A stretch of DNA of 64,000 nt from Archilochus colubris (lineage: Eukaryota; Chordata; Aves; Apodiformes; Trochilidae). Positions 11,237 through 23,511 of this stretch are shown here, piece after piece (the stretch's first letter is position 1; each line of letters begins with the position of its first letter). Where the stretch lies: assembly GCA_023079485.1 (NCBI GenBank), contig CM041084.1:102590467-102654466 (forward strand), given 5' to 3'. The notes under the pieces are model-generated. The model was not told the origin of the DNA. It saw only the letters and a program-made list of their open reading frames with translations, and ran no database searches. A program made the position numbers and the translations under genes.

Positions 11237-14200
11237 ACTGAGAGTGATAAGAGGATTTCTACTTTAAGGCAGTTAAGCTACATGCTAGTCAGTCTCGTTA
11301 AGATCTATATGTAAGAGTGAGTCTTGTCCATGGTCAGGCTTTAGATAACGTATTTGTGTAAGATTAAAACTTTGATATTTGCTTAACACTGGTACAAGAA
11401 TATTAAAATCTCAGGGCATTTTTTGTAGAACTACTTGCAGGATGACTTCACAGCTATGGCAATTTTTCATATTTGTTAAAGGGTCATGCCTCAGTTTCTG
11501 TGCTTTTTAAGTATTTTGTCTTCAAGCAGAGCACACAGGTCAACTGCATAAGCATAGCTCTTGAAGACAGAGATTTAAATCCAGTTTCTGTCAGAAAAAC
11601 CTGTTATCAGTTGGGATGTTTGGGAAATCACTATTTAACTTATAAACACCAAAAAACAGAGTTTAATGTCAAATGACAGGAGTGCCCCAAGTCCAGTTTG
11701 GAGGGAAATTCATGTGAGCTATGGAATTGATTCATGCCATGGTTTAGACTATAGCAACTCTACTGACTGGTTCTATGAGATATGATTTTTGTCTTTCATG
11801 AAATTGTGAGCTTGGTATTTTATTACATTTAAAAACTTCTACTCTTGAAAAGTCGTAGTGGGGAGTTTTCACGCATGGGACTTAAAAATTTAGATACACA
11901 ATTAGGATCTTACTGAAGCTATGGAGAATGCTTGAAGTTAGTAGGGTTCCCCAGCAGGAATTACTACTCTGTAAGTAGTTACTGAATTAATAATAACTCC
12001 AAATGTGGAAAATTTCCCTGCAGTTTAAGTCTCAGCTTTTCTGTGCTATTCTGGTACTGCCCATGATGTTCCAGCTTTCATGTCAGGATTCTAATAAAAG
12101 TTTAAATTTTTTTTCTTTAGAAAACAGAATCATGTTAGTATGAATGAAAGTTCAGCATCATTCATTACTTTTTTTTATTATTATTATTGATTTTAGAGAA
12201 AGATTTATGATCTTGGTTTTCTTTCTCTTTTTTTTTTTTTTTTTTTTTTTTCCTGAGGAATGAAGCTATATGTATGAAAGAGTAAAGAGCTCAATATGCT
12301 AAAAAATTTTTCTCAAGCCATCAATCAGAAAAAAGTACAGCAAGCTCAATTTATTACAATGCAGCAACGTCAAAACAGAAGTCCGTTTATTCACAATTTA
12401 AATATATTACAATAATATAGAAATCCAACTAAAAAATAATTGTTCTTTGTAATAAAGCTGCAATGCAAAAAGTCCAAAGATTTGACATCCAGTGTGGGTT
12501 ATATTCTGGAAAGAGAACAAAATCATTCAGCTGGATGCAAAGATGGATAGCTGTTGCAGAGATGACCTCTAAGAGGTTATCTGGGAAAAATATGAAACAG
12601 ATTAGAAATAAGAAGATATCCGAAGTTAAAACAGTAAAACTTCTGGAATTTTTGTTAATTCCTGAGCAATATTTTGAAGGGTTTTTTAAATTACTTTGAA
12701 GGTTTCTACTTTGTCTTTGATCCTAGTATGGTAGGTTTTTGGTCAAAATAGTATTCTAAGATAAATGTAGCTATTGACTGTAATTGTAGTTGGAGGTGGC
12801 TACAGCAATAACTTTATACTAGTAATGGTGGTGTAGTCAAATAAAGAAACAGCCCAACCTTCCCTCATTCCCTTATGTTGGCTTTTTTCCTCTTAATACC
12901 TAAAATTGCTCACATCTTTCTAGACTTTTTGTTCTCCCAAGCCTTCAGGAATTTCCCTGTCTCTTCCTTTTCTCCACTCCAAAGCAACATTGCTTTCTTG
13001 GGATAATGATTAGAAATATGATCACAACTATGAAATGGCATCTTTCCAGGAAACATTTAAATGGAATAAGAATGCCATTTCCAATGGCTACAATCATTCT
13101 AATTGTTTCTCTTCTTAATTACATTTAGACAAGTCTTTCAGGAAGTTAAATCATCACCAATATCACTAAAATTAAGATCATTGCATCTGCAATACTGCAG
13201 TCAGCTGAATCTGTGCCTCTGTGCTGTGCTAGAACTCTAGTTCATTCCAGCACTAGGCAGTCTGAAAATCTGAGAAAAAAAATCCCACCCAAAACCAGTC
13301 TAGGGTTTCATCATAAATCAAGTGGATTTGGAAACTATGCTATCCAGATCTGGACTCTGTTCATCTGACCTGCTGTCTCTAAATCTGCTGTCTGCCTCAG
13401 AACGTCTGTTTTAGAAAAAGCACGAGTAAATCATACACAATGTGACCATTGAAAAGCAGTATAAAAACCCTACTTGTGTGTTTGAAGGTAAGCTTTAGTT
13501 TTAAAAGGATTAAATCTAAAACCTGGACTAAGAAGAAAAGTGATTAAGTTGAGAATAGTAAAATCTAAGAACTAAAGTCCAAAATTAATATTTTTATCAG
13601 AGCAGTAGTCCTATTGTTGTTTTTTATAAGCCTGTAGGATATACAGTTTTCTAAATATTTCCAAAACAGAAAGACATCATAGAATGAGAATTATAAGATT
13701 AAAATATAGTTATGTGATCAGACCTCTCAAAACAAAAAGCAACAAAACCATGAAAAAACTGATAGACTTGGAGAAAGAATAGATGTAGCAGAAGTGACTT
13801 GGAGACTGACAGCACAAACTGTTTTTGTAAAAAGCTTTGGAAACAGGAGCTGGCAAAAGGAAAATAAAACTCATAGATTTAAAGGAGTTTAACAGCCATA
13901 CTATCCTAAGTCAGTGTTATTTCCTTATCTAGGGAATGACATTAGATATCTTATCCCATATACCATTTTACTCAATCCAAAAGGGAGCTTACAAATCACC
14001 ACATCGCAGTCTTGGCGCAGGCAAGGGGTGAAGAAGAGAGGGGAAAATTTGGCCCTGTTTCTCAGAATTTAGTCACTTAAGAACAGTTCCCTGATGCCAA
14101 GCTGTTTACTGATACAGTAACATCACGCAAAGACCAGGGTGAACTTTCAGCTGTGCTGTTTAGCTTCTGCTAGGTTACATTCTTCAGACCACGTTCATTC

Positions 14201-16889
14201 CCAGAGTTTGTGCCCATCAAGGAAAGCTGACCCACTTGCATGAATCTTTTTTCATGATGGGAGACTTGCAAAAATTAAAAGATATTGGAAAACTGGTGGC
14301 GAATGTCATGGACCACCAGCTTGAAGTTGCTAACTCAGATAGTCTAAGGAAAGATGATGGCAATCACCATTTCTGATGAAGATCATGTTGGCCAGTGTAT
14401 TTTACCCAATAATCTTTTCACCACACAAAGTGAGTAAGTTCAGGGAACCCTAGACATCTTTAGCAGTGAAACAGATGCCAGTGATCTTGGAAAAGGTGTC
14501 CAGACCTTAGAAAACTTAAGAATTTTATTGTTATTCAGATTCAGACTTTGTGAAAGATGGATGAGTGCTCTGTTTCTGAATCCAGATCAGCCACTGAATG
14601 TTTCTTTATCCTTTCAACTCTACATTATCCTTCTCCAGACAGAGTGAAATGACAGTATATCATCTTTGGCAAATTGTATACAGGGCTTGTAATTAGAAGA
14701 AAACTTCTGAACTCAAGATTGCTTCAAACCTCTCAAGCATTTTATGAGGTACTTAAAATGAGATTAAAGTAATCATCATCAATATGCCATTTTAATCTCT
14801 GAGAAAAATGGTCATGTTGTCAGTTTGATAACTATTCCAGTTGTTTAAGACTGCTCAGATTTAAATATATCCTTAGGAGCTACAAGCTCTTGCATATTCA
14901 GATGCAGGTCTTCTTTGCCAAGGAAACATCATTATTGTTACTTGTAATAAAGCATCGATGGCCATCAGCAATATGTTTTATCCTCAAGAATCATAGTAAT
15001 AGCATCACAATTTTCTTACTGATGAGCAACAAAAAGCTGTACAGAGAATTGTAACTTGGTTGAGACTAAAGTTTTGTGGGAAAAACTAGTAACTCTTAAG
15101 TTTCTAACTAGAAACTTTTGGTAGATATATTGATTTAGATATCTTTACTATTTTTGTCCCTTCATTTAACCCATGTATTTTCAAATAATTTACATTTTAT
15201 ATTACTAATGGCAATGCACAGACATTCCAGGGAAAAATAGGAGCTGATCATGCTAGGCATTATATGAACACACAAGAAACTTGGTTACTGTCACAGTAAT
15301 ACTGAGGTCAGCCGTATCCTAGGAAAAAGCTGGAGTTCAGCAGTCAGTTCTCAGGGGTGGTTGCATGACTGTGATTTTCCTGCATGGCAATAACACTTTA
15401 CCATCTGCTGCTGAATCTGGCTTTCCTGAAGGGGAAACATATCCCTTGAGAACAGATAGTAGACAAGGCTGTTAAAGTAATAAATGCTATGCAAGAGTCC
15501 AAGCTGGTGGATAAAAGTAAGATTTTGATTGAAGCAAAGGTAAAATCTCATGAATAGGCGTAAGCTTAAATAGATATAGTTTTATGACACTGCCAATGGA
15601 CAGTGAGCATTTCAGAGAAGATTTCACAGGAATATTCCTGATACCTCTGTGTAAAGGCTTCTTGAAAAACCACAATTACAAGCTTATTCCCCACCCCACC
15701 TCTTCTGGTGGAATGGAAGCTCTAAGTTTACTGTAGCTGGCAAGAGTTGAATATACCTTCCTCTCAGTTGATTTATCAAGTTGATTTATGGAACTTGAAA
15801 TGAGATGATGCAATCTTGATGCTGTTCCAGTGAAACATCAGCAAGCTCCTCTGCAGCAATCCTGATTGGCCTTAGGTTCTTGGTACTCTTTCCTTTGGCA
15901 GATAAATTCAAACTGTCTTGCATTACAAATGGGAAATTCCACAAGATACTGAAATCCTCTGTGAGTCTTCCATTCTCTATCCAATGCTGCTTTCTGCTCT
16001 GTGTGCCCCGGCTGTCAGCCAGCAAGACATTTCCTTAGACTGAAAAATCCTGTGCCAGCTGGATTCACCAGGTCCACAGCCTCCTTGTACTATTAGAATG
16101 GCACAGCAGGGTTCTGAGGCTCATAAGAATTTGGCCTTGAATCACCAAGCAGAAGAGTGGGGAACTTCTCTGCAAGAGTTTTTTTTTTAGCAGATGGTGA
16201 TAGAATTCAGCACTTAACCACTGACAATCATTGCCATTTGTTTTTATTGGAAAGGAGCTTTGAGTACCACATAAGTTTAGAAAAAACTTATTTTAAACAA
16301 CTGAAAGTGACTCCTGGTGTCACGGTATCAAAGAAATGTTGGCTAAGGATAACAAGCTCTTCTCTCCTTAGGGCAGAGGAATACACAATGTTGAATACAG
16401 CTGTGGTCCATGTGAGTGGCTGTATAGATGGACGTGTCACCACACCTGTCAATGCCATTGCTGTGTAATCTCCTGACACCCCTGCCAATTCTTTACTAAT
16501 AGTTGAGGCTCAACTGTACATTGATTTTAAACAAGCATACCAAGCCCTTCAGCTAATGCTGCCTGTCAACAAGCAGGTGTTTTGCAAGCAATTACCCAGA
16601 AGTGTCATTGTCACATTGTGCATTAATGATCCATAAAACCACTTGTGTCACAGGACACACGCCAAGTCTCAAACTGAACCTGTTTCTATACATAGCTTGT
16701 GGGATTAGCATCTTTCAAAAACTAACTAAAGACCCAAAGTTTGGAACATGTGGCTATCCTGTCATTCTCAAGGTTTGTTATTTTGTTCACTCACATACAA
16801 ATTTGTACTAGAACCAAAACTATACTGAAATTATATGGAAGAAGAGCTGATTGCACTATGAGTACATCACCAGGGAAACAGGGAAGCTA
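11237..16889. other. Unique AT-rich non-coding DNA
   Basis: There is no recognised gene or interspersed repeat. It contains a TTA-repeat (about 12170-12188) and a T24 run (12228-12251). A plus-strand open stretch around 14160-14361 ends in a 40-codon ATG frame, but it has no known domain and I treat it as chance. Several short frames at 15351-16488 overlap on opposite strands and have no support. Confidence 0.5.
12228..12251. repeat. Poly-T run of 24
   Basis: Uninterrupted T24, preceded by CTTTCTC and followed by CCTGAGG. It is a homopolymer with no sign of being a processed-transcript tail, since no adjoining coding sequence is seen. Confidence 0.95.
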
Positions 16890-17080
16890 CAGGAAGGAAA
16901 GGATAGGAAAGAAAAGGAAAGAAAGGAAAGGAAAGGAAAGGAAAGGAAAGGAAAGGAAAGGAAAGGAAAGGAAAGGAAAGGAGAAAGGAAGGAAAGGAAA
17001 GGAAAGGAAAGGAAAGGAAAGGAAAGGAAAGGAAAGGAAAGGAAAGGAAAGGAAAGGAAAGGAAAGGAAGGAAAGGAAAG
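16890..17080. repeat. (GGAAA)n microsatellite
   Basis: Pentanucleotide array with GGAAA on the plus strand. The clean part starts near 16921 with 12 units, is interrupted near 16981-16991 (GAGAAAGGAAGG), then continues to about 17068 with about 15 more units. The left edge is degenerate. The array is pure purine on one strand and mirror-symmetric, so it could form triplex (H-DNA) under superhelical stress. Long lysine/glutamate/arginine/glycine frames crossing it are artefacts of the repeat. Confidence 0.98.
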
Positions 17081-17172
17081 GGAAAAGGGGAAAAGGGGAA
17101 AGGGGGAAAGAGAAAAGGGGGATAGGGGTAGGGGGAAGGGGAAAGAGGAAAAAGGAAAGGGAAAAGGGAAAA
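17081..17172 (+). repeat. G-rich variant tract with G-quadruplex motif
   Basis: The array changes into GGGGAAAA-type units. At 17117-17141 the plus strand has four G-runs of 5, 4, 5 and 4 separated by loops of 3, 2 and 2 bases, a textbook strong G-quadruplex motif. A second set lies at 17087-17106 (runs of 4, 4 and 5, with a fourth run after a longer loop). The tract probably arose by mutation of GGAAA units, which is inference. Confidence 0.85.
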
Positions 17173-20100
17173 GTGTGTGCTGTGCTGTGACTCTAGTTCA
17201 AGTTTATAGACTTGAAATAATGGAATTATTGAAGAGTCTTTGATACCAACACTTTCTGAAAAGTCTCAATCACTATCCAGGTATTGGAAACTTGCATAAC
17301 AGAGAAGAAAAGAGAATACTTTACAGTGCTTTGTGAGTTATTTTAAATGACTATTCTCCAGGAGGAAACCTAGATATCCAACAGCTATTAATCTTAACAG
17401 AAGACAAGCAGAGAAAGAATTCTATCAATAAGTTTTTCTGTGTATACACAGAGTTATCTTGGACATTCAGGCTTCTCATGCAAGCCCAAGTTAATTGTAT
17501 TGGGAATGTGCCTGAAATGAATTCTTAGGCAGGAATTAGCCAAGTCCTTTTCAGTTCCAACCAGAATATAGGAAAGTTGTTTAGTCAGAATACTTGCACC
17601 TAGCCACAAATCCCCTTTCTTCTGTCTGTTCTTGACTGATGTGAACACCTAAAGTGGCACAGAGGAGCTGGGGACCCCATATGGTAGTTCTTTGTCTGAA
17701 ATTACTTTCCTACTCTTCAGAAGCTTGCTTTTCAAAAACTTCCTGAGCTAGAAGTCTGTTTCCAAACTACAGGTAATGCTTTTGAGGCCGTCTGATGTTC
17801 TGAAATAATACCTAATTAGGCTAAAATTAGAATTTGTCCTTGCTTTTCGTAATTGAAGACTGAAGCGGTGGCTATCCCCCAAAGGGTCTGTTGTTTGAGA
17901 TGAACAAACAGTCTGTTTCTGTGAGAAACAAAGAAATCATGCACTGCAAGACTCCAGAATGCTGCATTCACCTGGGGGTGGTGTAAAGGGTGGGGACTTG
18001 TAACTGGTCTGAAAAAACATTCTGGCATTTTCTATTTCCATTCTAGCCTTTCAGCAGCGCAAAAAATTAATTTAATGTCATCGCTTTGTGGAGGATAATG
18101 GGACTAGAAGAGGGATAGAGACCTGTTTAATATTTGAGGGAAGAGAATATTATACAGAGGAGACTTTTATAATATTCCAGTGTTTTGTATTTCTGTCCTT
18201 GCCTTTCAGCACTTCAAAATGTTCTTTCAGTATTATTCCTCTGAGGAGTACATTTATCAAACCTGTTCTGGAGGAAGATTATTCATCAATATCCACTCTT
18301 CTACTGAGCCCTCTGTGGTACAAGGAACCTCGTCCTGCTTACCTTGTTCTTCTACAAGAACATGGGCTCTCTTTTTTTCACTGTTGATGGACTTCTCAAG
18401 TATAATTTTCTTGTTTGCCCATAGCATGGACACATTGCTTGACATAGCTAGTGTCCATAGCTATTTTTTTTCAATAATTTGTTCCTTCTTACTTAGTTTT
18501 GTTTTTTATTTGTTTTCTCTAATACTGTTTATACAATGGACTGCTCTATGGGCTAGTTGATTTAAATCATTAGTTTAAATCAGACAGCAACCCCTCCAAT
18601 AGAGCTTGAAATAAAGTCAAAATGGGTTTCCAGTATGTGAAGCCTCTGATGAATCAGATTTTTTTGTCTCTGGTCAAGTTCATGTGAAAGGGAAAGTTTT
18701 GTCATGATTTTAGGTGACAAGATTTAAAAGTTCATTTTTATTGTTCCTTATGGTATAAAGGTATATGTTCAATGGCTATCATTATTTCTTCAAAAGGTCA
18801 CATAACATAAAAATATTCAGTTGAAATCTCTGAATACAAACATGATTTGCTTCCAGTGAGTATCTAAAAGAGATGGAAGTGAAGAAAAAGCAAATAAATT
18901 TACACCATTTTTTCTTATATTTAATGATGTTTATCCAAGTATTATGGAGAAACAGTGGCATGATAATAAGCCTGATAATGCTGAAATATAATCAACCTCA
19001 TAACATATACTTCAGAAGGTTTCTTGTGCAACCTGGCACAGAAGAGTGATGTATAGGAGCCTGATGTATTTTTTTTATTGAATCTGGCACTGGGTGTTCT
19101 TATTATAATTAAGTACGAGATATTGCAACACTTACAGAATATTCTGTGTTAAATCTTCCTGTTTCAAAGCTCTCAGAGCTAGTCTTGTTAGGTCACTTTT
19201 ACAGCTTATTAATGTCATTCAAAAATAATGAGCATATTGAATTTATGCTATAAAATGTGAATAAAGTAGAAACAGGCAGGAGTTATAGTACCAATGCAAC
19301 TCCTTTGTCATGAGATGCATCTCCCATGTTCTCTTTTCGTATAAGCTATAGAAGTAATTTTAGAAAGCAATAAAATAACAATCAAAGAAGAAATGTACAC
19401 CTTAGGTACCTCTAATCCTCATTGTTAAATATCATCTCTAAATTTTGAAGTACAGTGTAAGTACACTCTCGTGCAAAAATGTTTACAGAACATCCATACT
19501 AAAGGTGTGTAGACATGGAAAGCAAAGAAGGAGATAATTATTAGACTGTTTCTCAAAATGATATTCAGCTATTAGTTAGTTCTTCATGTGATTTCGCAGT
19601 ATAGCTCAGAAGTCAGAAAACTAAATTGAGCAATATCATCACTGACAGGAAACAAGCCAACTTCATTTAGAGAAACATATGCAAAAGAGAAGTTTCAGAA
19701 GAAGAAATGAAAAAAATTAATCTTTGACCTTGAAAGTCATGTGAGTCCACTAGCTTTACAGCAGGAATAGATCCCAACTAATAAGGACAGTAATAACACA
19801 GATTAACCTATTAGAATGAAAAATTCTTCCATTCCGCAAAAAGAACAGGGAAAAATAAGATACAGTATGGAGGATTACTTTATTTTGACATACTGAAATA
19901 TTACAGGGGAAGAGTGGAATTAGTGCTCGAATGTGTGAAATGTAATGAATCAGTAGAATTTACAAATGTTTCTCACATGCAGGCATCAGCCTAGATGGTG
20001 GGATCTGCAAATGCCAACTTCTGTAGTTTTCTGCCTGTAACCTGGTCACCAAGATGCTCAGAGGTAAGACACAGTCCATGGTGATCTCAGGGCAGGAGGA

Positions 20101-20806
20101 CATTCCCTTGTCAGGCCAGCTATTTCCACAACAGCCCAGTCAAGTTCTGTGTTTTATGTTGCAAAAGTGGAGCCTGGGGTGAATACAATAAAAAGGAAAG
20201 GAATAAAGCCTGCAGCAGAAACTTCAGCATTTCTACCTTAAGGATGTGTTAAACACTGTTATTCTTTCCTCCACTGCAAAGTATTAGCTGTTAATTTTAT
20301 AAGGTTACTGTAATGCAGAGGCAGTGTGAGAGGACTCCAGGCTGACCATTATGTCTGCATCACTGGTATGTATTACTTTAATTTTATTCTTCTTTTTACT
20401 GTTCTCTGGGGTTGATTCTCTGCCTATTCATTTACAGCCTGCCTTATTTTCCTCTTCCTTTTGTCTGTTCCTCTCCTCTAGCCTTCCTTTCTCAGACTTC
20501 AGATAGCTCTTCTACAGTTCTTACCATTTTTGCACATTTCTGCCCTTTTTTTTTTTCACTTTAAGTATCCCCTGCTTTGAAAGCCCCCTTCTCCTTTGGT
20601 ATATTAATTCATGCTCCAGCCTCTCCAATACGGAATTTCAAATGCTAACCCTTCCTATCTTATCTAAAAGGGAAATAACACCACCACGGGCTTTGAAGAG
20701 AAATTATTGAAATACACTACATTTAGACAAACTCAGATTTGATCAAACAGGAACTTTATATGTAATTCAGCAACTAACTTACAAAAACATGACTCAGAAG
20801 AGAGAA
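17173..20806. other. Unique non-coding DNA
   Basis: The stretch between the GGAAA array and the decayed minisatellite holds no recognisable gene. The 126-codon plus-strand frame at 18180-18560 is rich in F, S and L from T-rich DNA and overlaps other frames, so I reject it as a gene. A short palindrome is listed separately. Confidence 0.5.
18558..18582. repeat. Small perfect inverted repeat
   Basis: TGATTTAAA and TTTAAATCA form a perfect 9 bp stem around the 7-base loop TCATTAG. It is AT-only in the core and could be a chance palindrome or a homeodomain-type binding site pair. Confidence 0.8.
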
Positions 20807-21000
20807 TCAGGCAGTAAAACATTCTACTGAATGGGAAATGATTCAGTGAAAACATTATTCAGTGTAGGCAATTACTGAGTGAAGATATTATCCACAGCAG
20901 ACAATTACTCAGTAAAAATAGTATACAGTGCAGGCAAATATTCAAACAAACATTTGACAAGGACAGCAATTATTCAATAAACAATCATAATTGCACCCAA
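20807..21000 (+). repeat. Decayed minisatellite, six 31-33 bp units
   Basis: Six consecutive units line up by eye at 20807-20838, 20839-20871, 20872-20904, 20905-20937, 20938-20969 and 20970-21000. Most begin with a TTACTCAGT- or ATTCAGTG-like box, carry an A-rich middle and end GCAA, ACAA or CCAA. Units 3 and 4 match best. Divergence between units is high, so the array is old. I do not know which element it came from; tandem repeats of this size also occur in LTR enhancers. Confidence 0.7.
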
Positions 21001-21356
21001 CGGAGCACACTTGCCATAAAGAGTACAAATAATTAGCAGACTCAAACGGTGTTCCTGTGACTGCCTGAGTTGTAGCTAATTCACATGGCAGCTCAGCTCT
21101 ACAGGACAATCAGACTCTGTCAGTGAGGGACAACTTGTTTTGCCTTTTGTCTCTTCGGTTCTAGGAAACAATATCACAGTTCTACCAATTTTAATGAAGA
21201 AACAAGTATAGCTTTATCAGTTCTCATGAGCTAGTTATTCTTTTCCAGGAATGAGTGTTACTCACGATTCTTTTTTTCAGATACTTTTTCTGTTACACTT
21301 TTAATCCCTTGCTTTCCACTTCACTTTCTAATAGCTCTCAGAACTTGTTTATTTCT
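21001..21356. other. Unique sequence between minisatellite and TTTCC array
   Basis: Nothing recognisable. The last 60 bases become pyrimidine-rich on approach to the array. Confidence 0.5.
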
Positions 21357-21538
21357 CCTTTCCTTTCCTTTCCTTTCCTTTCCTTTCCTTTCCTTTCCTT
21401 TCCTTTCCTTTCCTTTCCTTTCCTTTCCTTTCCTTTCCTTTCCTTTCCTTTCCTTTCCTTTCCTTTCCTTTCCTTTCCTTTCCTTTCCTTTCCTTTCCTT
21501 TCCTTTCCTTTCCTTTCCTTTCCTTTCCTTTCCTTTCC
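21357..21538. repeat. Perfect (TTTCC)n microsatellite
   Basis: About 36 uninterrupted TTTCC units on the plus strand, equal to GGAAA on the minus strand. It has no visible interruption, which usually marks recent expansion and high length variability. It is the inverted counterpart of the array at 16890-17080. The SFPFL-type and GKERK-type frames across it are artefacts. Confidence 0.98.
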
Positions 21539-23494
21539 GTTTTCTTTTTTTTTATTTCTTTTTTTATTTCTTTTTTTCCCCCCAGTTTTCTGGTTTTAAA
21601 CCATAAATTTGGTCTTGCTGCACAGAGACTTTTCACATATTTCATTTTTATTAGTGATACATCTCCCTCTCATATTCTCTTTCAGAGTCTCCCAGCAGAA
21701 GGAGCAGTTCTCGTTCTCCTTTAATTCAAAAGTATCACTTCTTTTGTTTTTCTAACTAGACCAATTATTATTCTCATGCCATTTATGTTATGCACCTGTC
21801 TTTCTTCATTCAGACATTCTCAAATTCTTATCTGTTTTGGGGTTTTTTATGTAATCTAATTCTTTATTAGTTGCTTTCACCAGCATCCATTGTAGCTTCA
21901 TAAATAATTTTAATGATTGCCATGTTGAACATATAGCTTTGTATCTCACATCTTGCTCCATTGCTTAATGACAGGTTTTTAAGCAGTCCATCTGATCTAA
22001 TTATGAATTATTCTGTTGCTGAGTGATTTTTATCCATGAGGACACTAATTCCTTTTAGTAGTTTGCTTTCCTAAGCATTTATATAATGGCATACATACCA
22101 AAAGCAGTAACAGGAGATTGGGATCCTCTAATCCACACTAATATAATCACACTGCCTTCTGTGTTGTAGATTAGAGTGATATCAAAATCAAGGCTTTTCA
22201 ATTTAACTGCATCACTAACTAAGAATAGGTATTCTGGTCTTATTTTTAAGCAGACATTGGCAGCAGCACTCCACAGGTATTACTGTATTGCAACATAGGC
22301 CAGCACAATTTCAGTATAATTTGATAACAGGGTAAACTATACTGAAAAGGCACTTAAATTCATGCAGAAAGTGCCTGCACAGGCATTTACATTGCTATAG
22401 CTATGTGATGCACTTTACCCACTAGAGTTCAGCTGGCCAATTTCACTATGAAGACAGTGTTTTAATAATGTAACATTAGAAGTGCCATGGGAACAGTCCT
22501 CAAAGTGATAAAAATTCTTCCCTCATTAAAATTTAAAACTGTTAAAATCTCAAGGAAAACTGTGCATCAGAACTGGACATTTTTCATTTGAATACACCAA
22601 GTCTTTTCTACTTTCCTCTCAATGAGCTTGTAGTCACCAAAATTCAGCCAGGTAAGGGCAGAAATTTCTCTTTTCACCTGTATCTTGATTATGATTAGAA
22701 ATCAAATTATTTTGCTCAATTAAGAAGAATAATTTATTATTTTATGAATTTTATTTTAATTATTTTATGAGTTAGATTGTCTACATTTCCAGTCATAAAA
22801 TGGCAGAAATGGAAAACAACTAAAGTCACTCTATATCTCCCTTACTCTTATCATCCTTCTTTCAGCCCAGATTTCTCACTTACATGAACTCTCTCACCAA
22901 ATCCACTTCAAAGAATTGGAAGGTTTTTTGGGACTGATGTATTATATAGCTGCAAATCAGAACCAAATCAATCAAAGGAAAATAAAAACACTGAGCAAAA
23001 ATGATGATACAACTTAAATTAAAAGAAAATAAAATACAAAACCAATTATTTTGTTAACTACGCACCAGCCATAAATATGGGCTTAAATGTATTAAATGTC
23101 TGAAACTTTTCTTTTTTTTCTTTTTGATAATTTCTTGGAACTGCCCATATTTCTACTTGTCTGGTGTCTTTGTTGGTGCTAATGTCTTACAAGTCTTTAC
23201 TCCCATAACTCAATATACCTTTAAGGCACTTACATTAATCCTAAGAATTATTTTCAGAGGCTACTTCTGTGCTGATGATTTTCTGACTCTTTTCTAGCTT
23301 TGAAAAACAAAGGAAAATTTGCTTGGAAACTTCACTAGTTTTAGTGTCAAGTAAGCCAGAAGCCTGCTCTGAGTCACTTTTTCCAATGAGAATCATTCAC
23401 ACCCCATTAGACAGCCACTGGTTGTAGCATTTGAATATGACCCCTGATTCACACACCCCATTCTTTGACAAGTGATGATTCTCTCTCCTTTTTC

Positions 23495-23511
23495 TTTTTT
23501 TTTTTTTTTTT
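23495..23511. repeat. Poly-T run of 17
   Basis: T17 within a longer pyrimidine tract (about 23480-23525) that ends in CAG. See the findings for the splice-acceptor-like appearance. Confidence 0.9.

Noticed and set aside
13674..13720. ATCATAGAATGAGAATTATA, resembling a CR1 start on the minus strand
   Set aside because: The following sequence does not follow the CR1 GGGACC...GATCATC pattern closely enough.
14160..14361. Plus-strand open stretch ending in a 40-codon ATG frame
   Set aside because: No recognised family, stop codons follow at once, length within chance expectation.
16741..17243. Two plus-strand frames of 130-149 codons rich in K, E, R and G
   Set aside because: They are translations of the GGAAA microsatellite and its G-rich edge, not genes.
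18180..18560. 126-codon plus-strand frame
   Set aside because: Hydrophobic composition from T-rich DNA, overlaps competing frames, no domain.
21255..21645. Frames of 98-114 codons with SFPFL or GKERK repeats on both strands
   Set aside because: Direct product of the perfect TTTCC array.
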